This document shows, in pieces, positions 28,511 to 36,963 of a stretch of 64,000 nt of DNA. The notes beneath the pieces were generated by a model that was not told where the DNA came from, searched no databases, and saw only the letters and a program-made list of their open reading frames with translations. Location: assembly GCF_026151345.1 (NCBI RefSeq), contig NZ_JAMQPR010000001.1:186231-250230 (forward strand), read 5' to 3'. A program made the position numbers and the translations under genes. Source of the stretch: Leptospira paudalimensis. Lineage in GTDB: Bacteria; Spirochaetota; Leptospiria; Leptospirales; Leptospiraceae. The number at the start of each line of letters is the position of its first letter. Within the stretch, counting starts at the first letter, position 1.

Positions 28511-28905
28511 TAATTTGAACCTTTTACGATCGTACAAAATTGGTGGTAAATAAATCCGGCAAAAACGCCCGAATTTTCATAATCGACGAAGGCTACTTTT
28601 TGGATGTTTCCATTCTTTTTAGCGGCTTCAATCCTTGAATTACCAAAAGAGAACAAGCCAAGGTAGGAATTACTACAAGCTCGACCTTCTACTTTTGGTT
28701 CCACTCCAATGCCTATGGGCCCAGGGGTAGTGTTGCGGTGGTAAAAAAAACCACCTTTCCACATGGGAGCAGTTGTTGCATATTCCCTTGACGGGTTTGT
28801 ATTTCCGTTGGCCGAAGTTTCGTATAACAAGTTAAAGCCCGTACACTTGCACAAAAATAAATAATTCACCAAAAAAAAGATTTTAAATTTCAAATGGAAC
28901 TCCAT
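28510..28905 (-). CDS. TRL-like lipoprotein (first in tandem)
   Basis: About 131 residues, lipoprotein (hydrophobic IFFLVNYLFLCKC). The C-terminal half is TRL-like: RACSNSYLGLFSFGNSRIEAAKKNGNIQKVAFVDYENSGVFAGF and QFCTIVKG. A longer loop lies between the lipidated Cys and the domain than in its two paralogues. The ATG at 28905 is chosen as it opens the signal peptide; a farther upstream ATG at 28977 would put a long non-signal sequence in front. First gene of a four-gene run. Confidence 0.82.
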   Translation of the reverse strand: MEFHLKFKIFFLVNYLFLCKCTGFNLLYETSANGNTNPSREYATTAPMWKGGFFYHRNTTPGPIGIGVEPKVEGRACSNSYLGLFSFGNSRIEAAKKNGNIQKVAFVDYENSGVFAGFIYHQFCTIVKGSN

Positions 28906-29125
28906 TTCGCTTTGTATTATGGAACAAACAAACGAATGTTTGTGTAAAAAAGCAATCGAATATTGATCACCTAACAAATTTTATCACGCTGATTTTGGCG
29001 TTACATTGTTTTTGATCCATTTCAATTTATTGCATATCGAACGTTTTTTTTTGATTTTTTTTTATTCTATATTGGATTGCAATTCCCAGGGCTAATTTTA
29101 AGCTTCGGTAGAACCCGTACCGACA

Positions 29126-30931
29126 ATGCCAACCACTGAGATCAAACATAGTTTAGGTCACATTCTCCTTGTTGAGGATGAGGCGATTTTAGCGGTCTCA
29201 CAGGCAGAATTTCTTAAAATCAAAGGTTATTCAGTGCAACACGTATCCAATTCATTGGATGCAATTGATTGTATTTCTTCTGATGAAAAAGTTGATTTGA
29301 TACTAATGGATATTAATTTATCTGATGAGTTAGATGGAATCCAATTAGCCAAAAAAATATTAGAAATCAAAGAAGTTCCAATTTTATTTTTGAGCGGATA
29401 TTCTGACCAAAAGATTTTAAATCGAGTTGCTGACTTAAAACATTATGGTTTTATTCCCAAAATTACAAGTCCAGACATTGTAGAATGTATGATTAAGTCT
29501 GCGCTAAAACTTCATGCTGCAGAACAAAGTTTGGCATTCCGTGAAAAAGAACTTAGGATTACGTTTGAAGCAATGGGTGATGGCCTTATTGTTTTAACTC
29601 CTGAGGGACAAATCAGGGAAATTAATCAAAAAGCCTTAGATATGTTAGGTTACCATAAGAACGAACTAGTGAACAAGGATTTGTCTTCGTTTTTATTTTT
29701 AGTTCAAGCGGAATCACGTATGCGTGTCTCGTATTCATTTGATAATGATAATGATCAATTTTTAGAATCAAAAAGAAGAAATAATTTAATCATCATTTCA
29801 AGTAAAGGCCGGGAAACAAACGTTACAGAAACAATTTCTCCAATTTTAGATTCAAACAAAAATTTAAATGGGATAGTTATTGTTTTTAGAGAAAATCCAG
29901 AATCTCCAGTTCTTGTTCCGCCTAAAGATAGTGAAAGCCTTTATGCAAAAGTGTTCCAACTCAGTCCGATAGCTATGGCTATCTCTACCATAAAAGATGG
30001 AACCTATCTCGATATCAACCCCGCGATGGAATCCATTTTTCGCTTTCAAAAATCACAAGTAATTGGTCGTAAAACTGATGATTTTAAAGCTTGGAGTAAT
30101 CCTGTTCAAATTGAAAAACTCAATGCAATTTATCGAGAAAATGGACGATTGTCAGGGGAAAGAATGTCGATCCATCACTCAGATGGAGTCCACCATGAAG
30201 TTCTTGTTTTTAGCCAAGCAATTGAAATAGCAGGGGAACGATTTGTTCTTTGGTTTAATCTAGATGTCACAAAGATTTTAGATATCGAAGGTAAATTAGC
30301 AAAATCACTCGAAGAAAAAGATGTATTATTAAAAGAATTACAACACCGCGTGAAAAATACTTTGGCGATTATTTCTGGATTACTCAATCTAGAATCTTTT
30401 AAAGTTGAAAATGAACTCGCAAAACAATCATTTTTAAATGCTCAGTCACGGATCATGTCGATGTCAAAGGTATACGAAAATTTATACCAATCAGAAGACT
30501 TGGAATCTGTTGATCTTCGCAAATACATTGAAGACTTAGTTTACAGTTTGCATGATATTTTTGTTCTGAATCCAAGTAAAATTCGTTTTGATGTGAAGTT
30601 GGAAGACATTCGGTTGGATCTAAAACGTACTCTGCCATTGGGTTTGATCTTAAATGAACTTTTGACAAATGCCTTAAAGTATGCTTATCCAAATGAGAAA
30701 GGTGGAGATATCAGAATTCATTTGTCTATCTCCAACCAAAACGTAATGTTAACAGTTGGAGATGATGGAGTTGGATTACCAGAATCAGTCAATATTGAAA
30801 AAGGAAATCATTTTGGTTACGAACTCATCCGAAGTTTGACTTCTCAACTCAAAGGTGTTTTTTCTTCGGTTTCCAAAAAAGGAGAAGGTTTAAACATCAT
30901 CATTTCTTTTCCGTTACACAGCAAAGATTGA
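29126..30931 (+). CDS. Hybrid histidine kinase: receiver, two PAS domains, HisKA_2/HATPase
   Basis: A 601-residue cytoplasmic sensor. Order: an N-terminal response-regulator receiver (about 10-125; phosphorylatable D62 in LILMDINL, Lys in GFIPK), a PAS domain (about 140-260, GDGLIVLTPEGQIREIN), a second PAS (about 275-390, LSPIAMAISTIKDGTYLDIN), then a HisKA_2 dimerisation domain with H407 in ELQHRVKNTLAIISGLL and an HATPase domain (N box LILNELLTNALKYAYP; G box GDDGVGLP). Having the receiver at the N-terminus means the kinase is likely controlled by phosphotransfer. No membrane segment. The partner regulator is not in the window. Confidence 0.93.
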   Translation: MPTTEIKHSLGHILLVEDEAILAVSQAEFLKIKGYSVQHVSNSLDAIDCISSDEKVDLILMDINLSDELDGIQLAKKILEIKEVPILFLSGYSDQKILNRVADLKHYGFIPKITSPDIVECMIKSALKLHAAEQSLAFREKELRITFEAMGDGLIVLTPEGQIREINQKALDMLGYHKNELVNKDLSSFLFLVQAESRMRVSYSFDNDNDQFLESKRRNNLIIISSKGRETNVTETISPILDSNKNLNGIVIVFRENPESPVLVPPKDSESLYAKVFQLSPIAMAISTIKDGTYLDINPAMESIFRFQKSQVIGRKTDDFKAWSNPVQIEKLNAIYRENGRLSGERMSIHHSDGVHHEVLVFSQAIEIAGERFVLWFNLDVTKILDIEGKLAKSLEEKDVLLKELQHRVKNTLAIISGLLNLESFKVENELAKQSFLNAQSRIMSMSKVYENLYQSEDLESVDLRKYIEDLVYSLHDIFVLNPSKIRFDVKLEDIRLDLKRTLPLGLILNELLTNALKYAYPNEKGGDIRIHLSISNQNVMLTVGDDGVGLPESVNIEKGNHFGYELIRSLTSQLKGVFSSVSKKGEGLNIIISFPLHSKD

Positions 30932-30981
30932 TTGATTCCTTTTTTGTAAATTAGAATCGAATCTTAGCTTATTTTAGAATC

Positions 30982-31599
30982 TCATCTATGCCTTTGTTTT
31001 CTACCGCGGATTGTTCCAATGAACACGAGCCGGACTTGTTTGATCGTTTGTAATTTTAATTTCCGCATCTCGGAGTGTGCATCATCCTCTAAATCCAAAT
31101 AATCAGATGCCATTTGGAAACAGATACTCACAATAAGCTCTGAAGCAAATAATGTATCTTCGATCGAAATCAATTTGGGCATTCGCATGTCTTTGGCCAA
31201 CTCACGGGCAATTCTCCGCATGGCTTCTCGAATGTTTTCGCGAATCTTACGATTCCCACCTGTCCTTTCCCTGGCTATGAACCGAAACAAGGATCGGTTA
31301 TGGGTTACGTAGTCAAAAAAATACCCAATCGTGAGTTGTAGTGCCGAACGATAGGCTCCCTTGTTTCTAGCATCACCAACAATGAGTTGGATCCTTTCCC
31401 CACATTCTTCCACTAAATGCAGTCCTAATTCTTCCATGGACTTAAAGTGGCGGTAGAAGGCTGCTGGAACGATTCCAGCATGTGCTGTGACCTCTCGTAG
31501 GCTTAAATCACCCAATCCTTTCTCCTCTCCCATCAATTGTAGGGCACTTTCCAAGAGTTGGGAGTGGGTTTTTTGCTTCTGAGTGTCGCGTTTGTTCAT
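30982..31599 (-). CDS. desT: TetR-family repressor, DesT-like
   Basis: 205 residues. The N-terminal helix-turn-helix is LSLREVTAHAGIVPAAFYRHFKSMEEL (residues about 26-52), and a helical ligand domain follows. It is divergent from a reductase/desaturase pair, exactly the arrangement of Pseudomonas DesT, a TetR protein that senses the saturated/unsaturated acyl-CoA ratio and represses desCB. The near-palindromes at 31617-31634 and 31715-31730 flank its own promoter region and that of the pair. Ligand specificity is inferred from context; FabR-like function is the alternative. Confidence 0.88.
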   Translation of the reverse strand: MNKRDTQKQKTHSQLLESALQLMGEEKGLGDLSLREVTAHAGIVPAAFYRHFKSMEELGLHLVEECGERIQLIVGDARNKGAYRSALQLTIGYFFDYVTHNRSLFRFIARERTGGNRKIRENIREAMRRIARELAKDMRMPKLISIEDTLFASELIVSICFQMASDYLDLEDDAHSEMRKLKLQTIKQVRLVFIGTIRGRKQRHR

Positions 31600-31616
31600 A
31601 TTTGGGTCGTAAACTG

Positions 31617-31634
31617 AGTAAACGATTGTTCACT
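31617..31634. promoter_or_regulatory. Imperfect operator for the DesT-like repressor
   Basis: AGTAAACGATTGTTCACT is a near-palindrome matching the perfect site at 31715 in its outer half-sites (AGT-AAC and TGTTCACT). It lies 18 bases upstream of the repressor's own start codon, suggesting autorepression. Confidence 0.55.
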
Positions 31635-31671
31635 TTTTTTTGAAAAGCAAGGAAAAATTGCCTCTTTTGGG

Positions 31672-31700
31672 TTGACATATCGAACGTTGTAAGTTAACAC
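31672..31700 (+). promoter_or_regulatory. Predicted sigma-70-type promoter of the desaturase operon
   Basis: TTGACA at 31672-31677, then about 16 bases to a -10-like TTAACA at 31694-31699. Transcription would begin just before the palindrome at 31715, so a bound repressor would block it. The -10 box is a weak match. Confidence 0.4.
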
Positions 31701-31714
31701 TATTAGATAACTCC

Positions 31715-31730
31715 GTGAACACGTGTTCAC
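31715..31730. promoter_or_regulatory. Perfect operator palindrome GTGAACACGTGTTCAC
   Basis: A 16-base perfect palindrome between the putative promoter and the ribosome site of the reductase gene. The GTGAAC/GTTCAC half-sites resemble published DesT and FabR/TetR fatty-acid operators. A GTG in it is not a start codon. Confidence 0.78.
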
Positions 31731-31753
31731 TTAAAAGCGAAAAAGAGGCGAAA

Positions 31754-32839
31754 ATGAAAACATTTCCTTTTATCTACAACCAACCGAAGGAGTTTTTAAA
31801 CTTCCTCCAACCGAAAGAGTGGGCAGATTTTTTCCTAGGCGAATTGAATCCTAGGTTTTCTGTCACCACAACAAAAGCAAAAGTCATCGACATCAAAGAA
31901 GAAACTGCTGATGCAAAAACTTTTGTCTTAAAACCAAACTGGTTATGGAAAGGTTTTTTATCAGGCCAACATGTTCCAGTGACAGTTGAAATTGCTGGAA
32001 GGAGAGTTACTCGGTTTTACTCTTTGTCTTCTCATCCAAATGACAAGTATTTACAAATCACTGTTAAACGCCAAAAGGGTGGTTTGGTATCAAACTTTCT
32101 GAATCAAAATACCAAAAAGGGAGATATTTTAGAATTAGGAGAGGCTTCCGGTGAATTTGTTCTCTCCAAAGTAATCCCAAAAGAATTACTTTTATTAGCA
32201 GGCGGAAGTGGAATCACTCCAATCCATTCAATTTTAAGAGACTTACAGGCATTAAACTATAACGGCAAAGTGACACTATTGTATTTTGTTCGTTCGGTAG
32301 ACGATATCATACTAAAATCATCAATTGATTTGTTAGAAAATAACAATCAATGGTTAACCGTACAATACATTCTATCTGATGTTCCGAAAGAAGGTTATGC
32401 TTCTGGTTTTTTAACAAAAGAAATTTTGGATCAGTATGTTCCGAATCTAAAGTCGACTTCAGTATATGTATGTGGTCCATCACCAATGCAAACAAAGGCA
32501 CTTTCCCTATTGGAAGGTTTACCAGTAAAATCCGAACTATTCCTCTTACCTGGTCAAAACCTTACAAATGTGAAAAAAGAGGGTACTGTAGATGTATACT
32601 TGTCTCTTAGTCACAAAACCATTCAAGTGAAAGGTGAACGTTCCATTCTTGATGAACTAGAAGAACAAGGAATTTATCCTCAAAGTGGATGTCGTATGGG
32701 GATTTGCCATACATGTGTATGTAAAAAACAGGCTGGTGCCGTAACAGATTTATCAAACGGTGAAAAATCACAGTTAGGTGAAGAAAATATTCAAATCTGT
32801 GTGTCACGTGCTGAATCCAATTTGGAACTTGAACTTTAA
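31754..32839 (+). CDS. desC: Ferredoxin reductase-like oxidoreductase (FAD, NAD(P), 2Fe-2S)
   Basis: About 361 residues. The order is FAD-binding (about 40-135, TRFYSLSSHP), NAD(P)-binding (about 140-250, LLLAGGSGITPIHSIL; VCGPSPMQTKAL) and a C-terminal plant-type [2Fe-2S] domain with C313, C318, C321 and C349 (CxxxxCxxC...C). It would pass electrons from NAD(P)H to the desaturase encoded 41 bases downstream. The ATG at 31754 follows GAGG. The pair corresponds to DesC and DesB of Pseudomonas. Regulated by the operator just upstream. Confidence 0.92.
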   Translation: MKTFPFIYNQPKEFLNFLQPKEWADFFLGELNPRFSVTTTKAKVIDIKEETADAKTFVLKPNWLWKGFLSGQHVPVTVEIAGRRVTRFYSLSSHPNDKYLQITVKRQKGGLVSNFLNQNTKKGDILELGEASGEFVLSKVIPKELLLLAGGSGITPIHSILRDLQALNYNGKVTLLYFVRSVDDIILKSSIDLLENNNQWLTVQYILSDVPKEGYASGFLTKEILDQYVPNLKSTSVYVCGPSPMQTKALSLLEGLPVKSELFLLPGQNLTNVKKEGTVDVYLSLSHKTIQVKGERSILDELEEQGIYPQSGCRMGICHTCVCKKQAGAVTDLSNGEKSQLGEENIQICVSRAESNLELEL

Positions 32840-32880
32840 ATTAAGACTATTAGGAAAAGAATTTATCATAGGATAATAAA

Positions 32881-34062
32881 ATGAGAACGATTAGCAAAAA
32901 ATTAAACAAAGAAGAAATAGAAGCATTTGGAAAAGAAGTTGATTCACTTCGAGAAGAAGTGATGGCAAAAGTAGGAAAGGAAGATGCAGATCATATCCGA
33001 TTTATCTATAAAACATACAGATACACTGAAGTTTTAGGAAGAGGATTGATTCACTTTAGTTTCGAACCAATTTCCTTTGTGGCTGGAACATTGTTGTTAT
33101 CAATTTCCAAAATCATCAATAATATGGAGTTAGGTCATAACGTTCTCCATGGACAATATGATTGGATGAACGATCCAAAGTTTAATTCCAGAACCTTTGA
33201 ATGGGATATCGTTTGTAATGCGCACCAATGGAAGTTTTACCATAATTACATGCACCATACTTATACCAATGTTTTGAACAAAGATCATGACTATGGGTAT
33301 AATTTTACAAGACTAACAGAAGGTCAAAAGTGGAAACCGGTCCACCTAACACAACCTTTTACAAATTTATTCTTAGCTTTAAATTTTCAATGGGGAATTG
33401 GCGCTCATGGTTACCGAGTTGAATACTTAGAAACTCCTAAGAAGTTAAGAAAGAAAAAAACATTGAAAGATTACAAAGCAGTTTTCTTTAAAAAAATTGA
33501 AGTTCAAATGTTGAAAGATTACATTCTGTTCCCTGCACTTGCTGGTTTAAATTTCCCGAAAGTTATTTTAGGAAATTTAATAGCAAACTTAATCCGTAAC
33601 CTTTGGACTTACGCTGTGATTTTTTGCGGACATTTTACTGAAAACGCAGAATCCTTTACAACTGAAGAAATAGCAGGTGAAACAAAAGCACAATGGTATT
33701 TGAGACAATTGAAAGGTTCTTCTAATCTTGATGGAAATAAATTGTTTTATACAATGACAGGTCATTTGAGCCATCAAATCGAACACCATATGTTTCCTGA
33801 TATGCCAGCAAAACGATATCGTGAAGTTGCACCAAAATTAAAAGAGATTTGTGCAAAGTATGGACAACACTATAATACTGGAAGTTTTGTGAAACAATTT
33901 GGCTCTGTATGGAAACGGATCATTGCTTATTCATTCCCTGATCACATTGCAAATAAAGTAATGGGAAAACGTAAGAAGTATTTAGAACCTTCCATTGTTT
34001 TAAGCCAACCAAGTTTCCAAGTTTCTCTTCCGACTGAAGAGAAAACAGTATCACTCACTTAA
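32881..34062 (+). CDS. desB: Membrane fatty-acid (acyl-CoA) desaturase
   Basis: 393 residues. Di-iron membrane desaturase with the three His boxes: H86-x3-H90 (HNVLH), H121-x3-HH (HNYMHH) and the C-terminal HQIEHH before MFPD (about residues 299-304). Hydrophobic segments lie around residues 60-80 and 220-240. It introduces a double bond in a saturated acyl chain (probably delta-9) using O2 and electrons from the reductase. Aerobic unsaturated fatty acid synthesis fits Leptospira. The homolog is Pseudomonas DesB; chain-length specificity is not visible. Confidence 0.93.
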   Translation: MRTISKKLNKEEIEAFGKEVDSLREEVMAKVGKEDADHIRFIYKTYRYTEVLGRGLIHFSFEPISFVAGTLLLSISKIINNMELGHNVLHGQYDWMNDPKFNSRTFEWDIVCNAHQWKFYHNYMHHTYTNVLNKDHDYGYNFTRLTEGQKWKPVHLTQPFTNLFLALNFQWGIGAHGYRVEYLETPKKLRKKKTLKDYKAVFFKKIEVQMLKDYILFPALAGLNFPKVILGNLIANLIRNLWTYAVIFCGHFTENAESFTTEEIAGETKAQWYLRQLKGSSNLDGNKLFYTMTGHLSHQIEHHMFPDMPAKRYREVAPKLKEICAKYGQHYNTGSFVKQFGSVWKRIIAYSFPDHIANKVMGKRKKYLEPSIVLSQPSFQVSLPTEEKTVSLT

Positions 34063-34077
34063 TCTGAATAATCTTTT

Positions 34078-34109
34078 GGTCTTCCTCCCCGTCGCAATGG
34101 AGGAAGACC
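34078..34109 (+). terminator. Long hairpin after the desaturase operon
   Basis: GGTCTTCCTCC (34078-34088) is exactly complementary to GGAGGAAGACC (34099-34109), giving an 11-bp perfect stem with a 10-base loop. The downstream bases are C/T-rich, and a second hairpin with a T-run follows. Probably part of a tandem terminator or an RNA-stabilising stem. Confidence 0.65.
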
Positions 34110-34127
34110 TTCCCTTTCCTTTCTCGT

Positions 34128-34158
34128 GGGTCCTCTATCATGGAGGGCCCTTTTTTTT
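34128..34158 (+). terminator. Rho-independent terminator of the desaturase operon
   Basis: GGGTCCTC pairs with GAGGGCCC (one G-T wobble), followed by eight T. The T-run overlaps the stop codon (TTA on the plus strand, 34157-34159) of the convergent acyl-CoA dehydrogenase gene. Confidence 0.85.
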
Positions 34159-35869
34159 ATGCGGATTTTAATTTGATATGGTTAGATGTAAGAATCGCAT
34201 AACTGTCTTTATGGAATTCTTTGCACCATTTTGTCCGAAGGTCTTTTCTAGATTTGGATTTGTTTTTACTTCGTTCCATAAGGTATCCGATCACCATTCG
34301 AGCAGCTGATTCGACTACTTCAAAACTATATGCTTCTTTTGTTCCTTGGTCTTGGATTAATTTAAAATTATCAACAATCGATTCAAAAAGATTCCGTATC
34401 TCAGTGAGTGCATTGTTTCCTTCTGAACCTTTTGCTAAATGATCTAAATAAGCACGAAACGTTCCAGTTCCACTCATCCCAGAAGTAATTCCACCAATTG
34501 CTGCATTGACTTGGATTTGTGTAGTTCCGTCGTATATATTTGTTATTCTTGCATCGCGATACAATCGAGAAAGATCATAATCTTCGGTGTATCCTGCTCC
34601 ACCTAATACTTGTAATCCGTCATATACTAAGTCATTACACATTTCCGAGTTATAATACTTAGAGATTGGTGTGAGTGTATTGGCAACTTTCTCCCAAAAC
34701 TTAGCAGTTTTACTTTCTTCTGGTGAAACTTCTCGGCCATCTTCATACCAATAGTATTTATCAACAGAATAGGCAGCCTCCACCATGAGACAACGCATTC
34801 CAGCAAGTTCTCTCTCCATACGATCTAACAATCTTTTTACTGCTGGGATTTCATAAATTGCCTTTCCAAATTGAATTCGTTCGTTAGCATATTTAAATGC
34901 TTCTTCAAATGCTGCTGTTACAATTCCTGTTCCTTGAGAAGAGACACTGAGTCGAGCTCCGTTTAACATTCCCATCACATATTTAACAAGACCAAATCCT
35001 TCTTTCCCAACCAAATGGCCTTTGCTATTTTCAAATACAGTTTCGCATGTTGCGGATGCTTTGATCCCTAATTTTTTTTCGATCCCTTGGATTTGGTAAT
35101 CTTTGTTTTCAACAATAAAAAAAGACAAACCCCTTGCTCCACTTTCTTGGGTACCTGTTCTTGCCAGTGTCAGTGTAATTCCTGGACTTCCATTGATACC
35201 ACATGCAACAGTTTGAAAACGTTTGGTTCCATTGAGTAACCACTCTTCACCTTTTTTTACTGCCTTTGTTGTGATATTCGGTAAGTCGGATCCAAAGTCA
35301 GGTTCAGACAAACCCATAGTGACTGTATAATTACCTGAAATGAGTTTTGGAATCCATTCTTGTTTCATTTCTTCTGATGCACATACTTCTAAGATTGCCG
35401 CAAGTCCCATACTACCAACTGCAATGGTGATGGAACTATCAGATCGGTACATGATCTCTGCGATCATCGCTTTGATGATACTTGGTACTCCAAGTCCACC
35501 ATATTTACGTTTAAAAGCGGCCGGTCCAAGTCCAGCATCATGATACATTTGGATGACATCAACCATCTCCTTCGGATGGATCACATCTCCATTTTCAAAT
35601 TTTAATCCTTTTGCATCAACTGTAGAGGCAACTTGTGAAACATACATCCCACTAATTTCACCACAAGACTTGAGTATCTCTTCATAATAAGCGATTGCTT
35701 CTTCGACCGATGTCGGAGCCATTTCTAATCTGGCATTATTTGTTGTTTCATAAAGTTTCGCATCGGAGAACTGATTTTCGTAAATGGGTACAATTTCATT
35801 CCAATCAATTAAATCATAGAAATGTTCTTTTAAGTCTTCGTTACTTTGGAAGTAATTATTTTGGATCAT
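34157..35869 (-). CDS. Acyl-CoA dehydrogenase family protein
   Basis: 570 residues, longer than the usual 380, with an N-terminal extension of the kind in the DmdC/AcdB-type subgroup. FAD-linked oxidation of acyl-CoA to enoyl-CoA. Visible blocks are MGLSEPDFGSDLPN and LNGTKRFQ (middle beta domain), GIKASATCETVFEN, LNGARLSVSSQGTG, and the C-terminal VLGGAGYTEDYDLSRLYRDARITNIYDGTTQIQ. It belongs to fatty-acid or related acid degradation. A TetR-type palindrome lies 94 bases before its start, so a repressor of fatty-acid degradation may control it. The convergent desaturase terminator overlaps its stop. Confidence 0.92.
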   Translation of the reverse strand: MIQNNYFQSNEDLKEHFYDLIDWNEIVPIYENQFSDAKLYETTNNARLEMAPTSVEEAIAYYEEILKSCGEISGMYVSQVASTVDAKGLKFENGDVIHPKEMVDVIQMYHDAGLGPAAFKRKYGGLGVPSIIKAMIAEIMYRSDSSITIAVGSMGLAAILEVCASEEMKQEWIPKLISGNYTVTMGLSEPDFGSDLPNITTKAVKKGEEWLLNGTKRFQTVACGINGSPGITLTLARTGTQESGARGLSFFIVENKDYQIQGIEKKLGIKASATCETVFENSKGHLVGKEGFGLVKYVMGMLNGARLSVSSQGTGIVTAAFEEAFKYANERIQFGKAIYEIPAVKRLLDRMERELAGMRCLMVEAAYSVDKYYWYEDGREVSPEESKTAKFWEKVANTLTPISKYYNSEMCNDLVYDGLQVLGGAGYTEDYDLSRLYRDARITNIYDGTTQIQVNAAIGGITSGMSGTGTFRAYLDHLAKGSEGNNALTEIRNLFESIVDNFKLIQDQGTKEAYSFEVVESAARMVIGYLMERSKNKSKSRKDLRTKWCKEFHKDSYAILTSNHIKLKSA

Positions 35870-35962
35870 ATTTTGTCCTCAGGTCAAAAAGATAAAACGA
35901 AGCAAGGTCTTGCGATAAAAAAAATCCAACTAACAAAAAAATATCATTTTTGTACAATTTGT

Positions 35963-35976
35963 GAACCGGTCGGTTC
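35963..35976. promoter_or_regulatory. Palindromic operator GAACCGGTCGGTTC
   Basis: GAACCG-GT-CGGTTC is a 14-base inverted repeat between the divergent acyl-CoA dehydrogenase and dienelactone-hydrolase-like genes. ACCGGTCGGT-type palindromes are common TetR-family operators of acyl-CoA metabolism genes. The regulator is not encoded nearby. Confidence 0.6.
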
Positions 35977-35997
35977 TCTTAGAAATTGAAAAAGTAG

Positions 35998-36007
35998 ACC
36001 AATTGGT
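35998..36007. promoter_or_regulatory. Short palindrome ACCAATTGGT
   Basis: A perfect 10-base palindrome 21 bases past the TetR-like site in the same divergent region. It may be a second regulator site, but it is short enough to arise by chance. Confidence 0.3.
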
Positions 36008-36156
36008 TTATTTTAGAATCTTGTAAGCGGCGAAAATTTAATAAAATTATCCATAAAACAAGGTAAAATTTCTACTTTCATCACCTCAGATTCTATCTAA
36101 GAATGGAAAAGTTGATCTTTGGATTCTAAACCATTTCAAGGATCAAAAGGAGATTT

Positions 36157-36963
36157 ATGAAACTGTTCCTTTCCCTATTAGCAATGATGTTTGCATTCCA
36201 GTGTAGTTCACTACCGACTTCTGAACTGCCAGTCAAATCAACTGTCACTTTGAGTCCGTTGGAATATAAATTGGATGGTAAAACATACGAAGGTTTTATG
36301 GCTGTTGATTCAAGTATCACTGGCAAACGACCAGGAATTCTTGTGATTCACGAGTGGTGGGGTGTGAATGAGTATCCAAAACAAAGAGCAAAACAATTAG
36401 CAGATTTAGGTTATGTTGCTTTTGTTATGGATGTATATGGAAAAGGGATTCTCGCAAAAGACCATGTGGAAGCGGGAAAACTTTCAAGTGCAAATGGTGA
36501 TCCTAAAATTCTCCTAAAAAAAATCTACAAAGCCATTGAAATTTTGAAATCAAATCCAAATGTTGATACTACAAAAATTGGTGCGATTGGATATTGTTTT
36601 GGTGGAGGCGGTGTCATTGAACTTGCATTAGATGGTGCTGATCTAAAAGGTGGAGTTGTTTCTTTTCATGGAATGTTAGGTAGCAAAAATCTAGCAACAG
36701 GTGTTAAAAAAATTAAAAGTAAAGTTTTGGTACACCATGGAGCGGATGATCCTTTTATACCTAAAAATGTTGTTGAAACATTTGTAAAAACAATTACCGA
36801 AGCAAAGGCTCCAGTAACGTTTGTTTCACATCCAGGTGCGGTTCATGGTTTCACTAGACCAGGTGCTGAAAAACATGGATTACCTGGCCTAGCTTATAAC
36901 GAAAAAGCAGATTATGCTTCTTTTGAAAGTATGAAAGACTTTTTCGCAAAAAACTTTAAATAA
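36157..36963 (+). CDS. Dienelactone-hydrolase-family lipoprotein
   Basis: 268 residues, alpha/beta hydrolase of the DLH family with a lipoprotein signal (MMFAFQC, lipidated C16). The catalytic Cys is in GYCFGG (C147), the acid in HHGADDPF (D197/D198) and the His in GAVHGFTRPG (H230); E66 in HEWWG is the family's helper Glu. It hydrolyses an ester or lactone; the natural substrate is unknown. Export as a lipoprotein is uncommon, though seen in Leptospira and other bacteria. Its 3' end overlaps the convergent czcA by 52 bases. Confidence 0.9.
   Translation: MKLFLSLLAMMFAFQCSSLPTSELPVKSTVTLSPLEYKLDGKTYEGFMAVDSSITGKRPGILVIHEWWGVNEYPKQRAKQLADLGYVAFVMDVYGKGILAKDHVEAGKLSSANGDPKILLKKIYKAIEILKSNPNVDTTKIGAIGYCFGGGGVIELALDGADLKGGVVSFHGMLGSKNLATGVKKIKSKVLVHHGADDPFIPKNVVETFVKTITEAKAPVTFVSHPGAVHGFTRPGAEKHGLPGLAYNEKADYASFESMKDFFAKNFK

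Noticed and set aside
28978..29125. Possible promoter and short inverted repeats upstream of the hybrid kinase
   Set aside because: Only 4-base stems were found and no clear -35/-10 pair.
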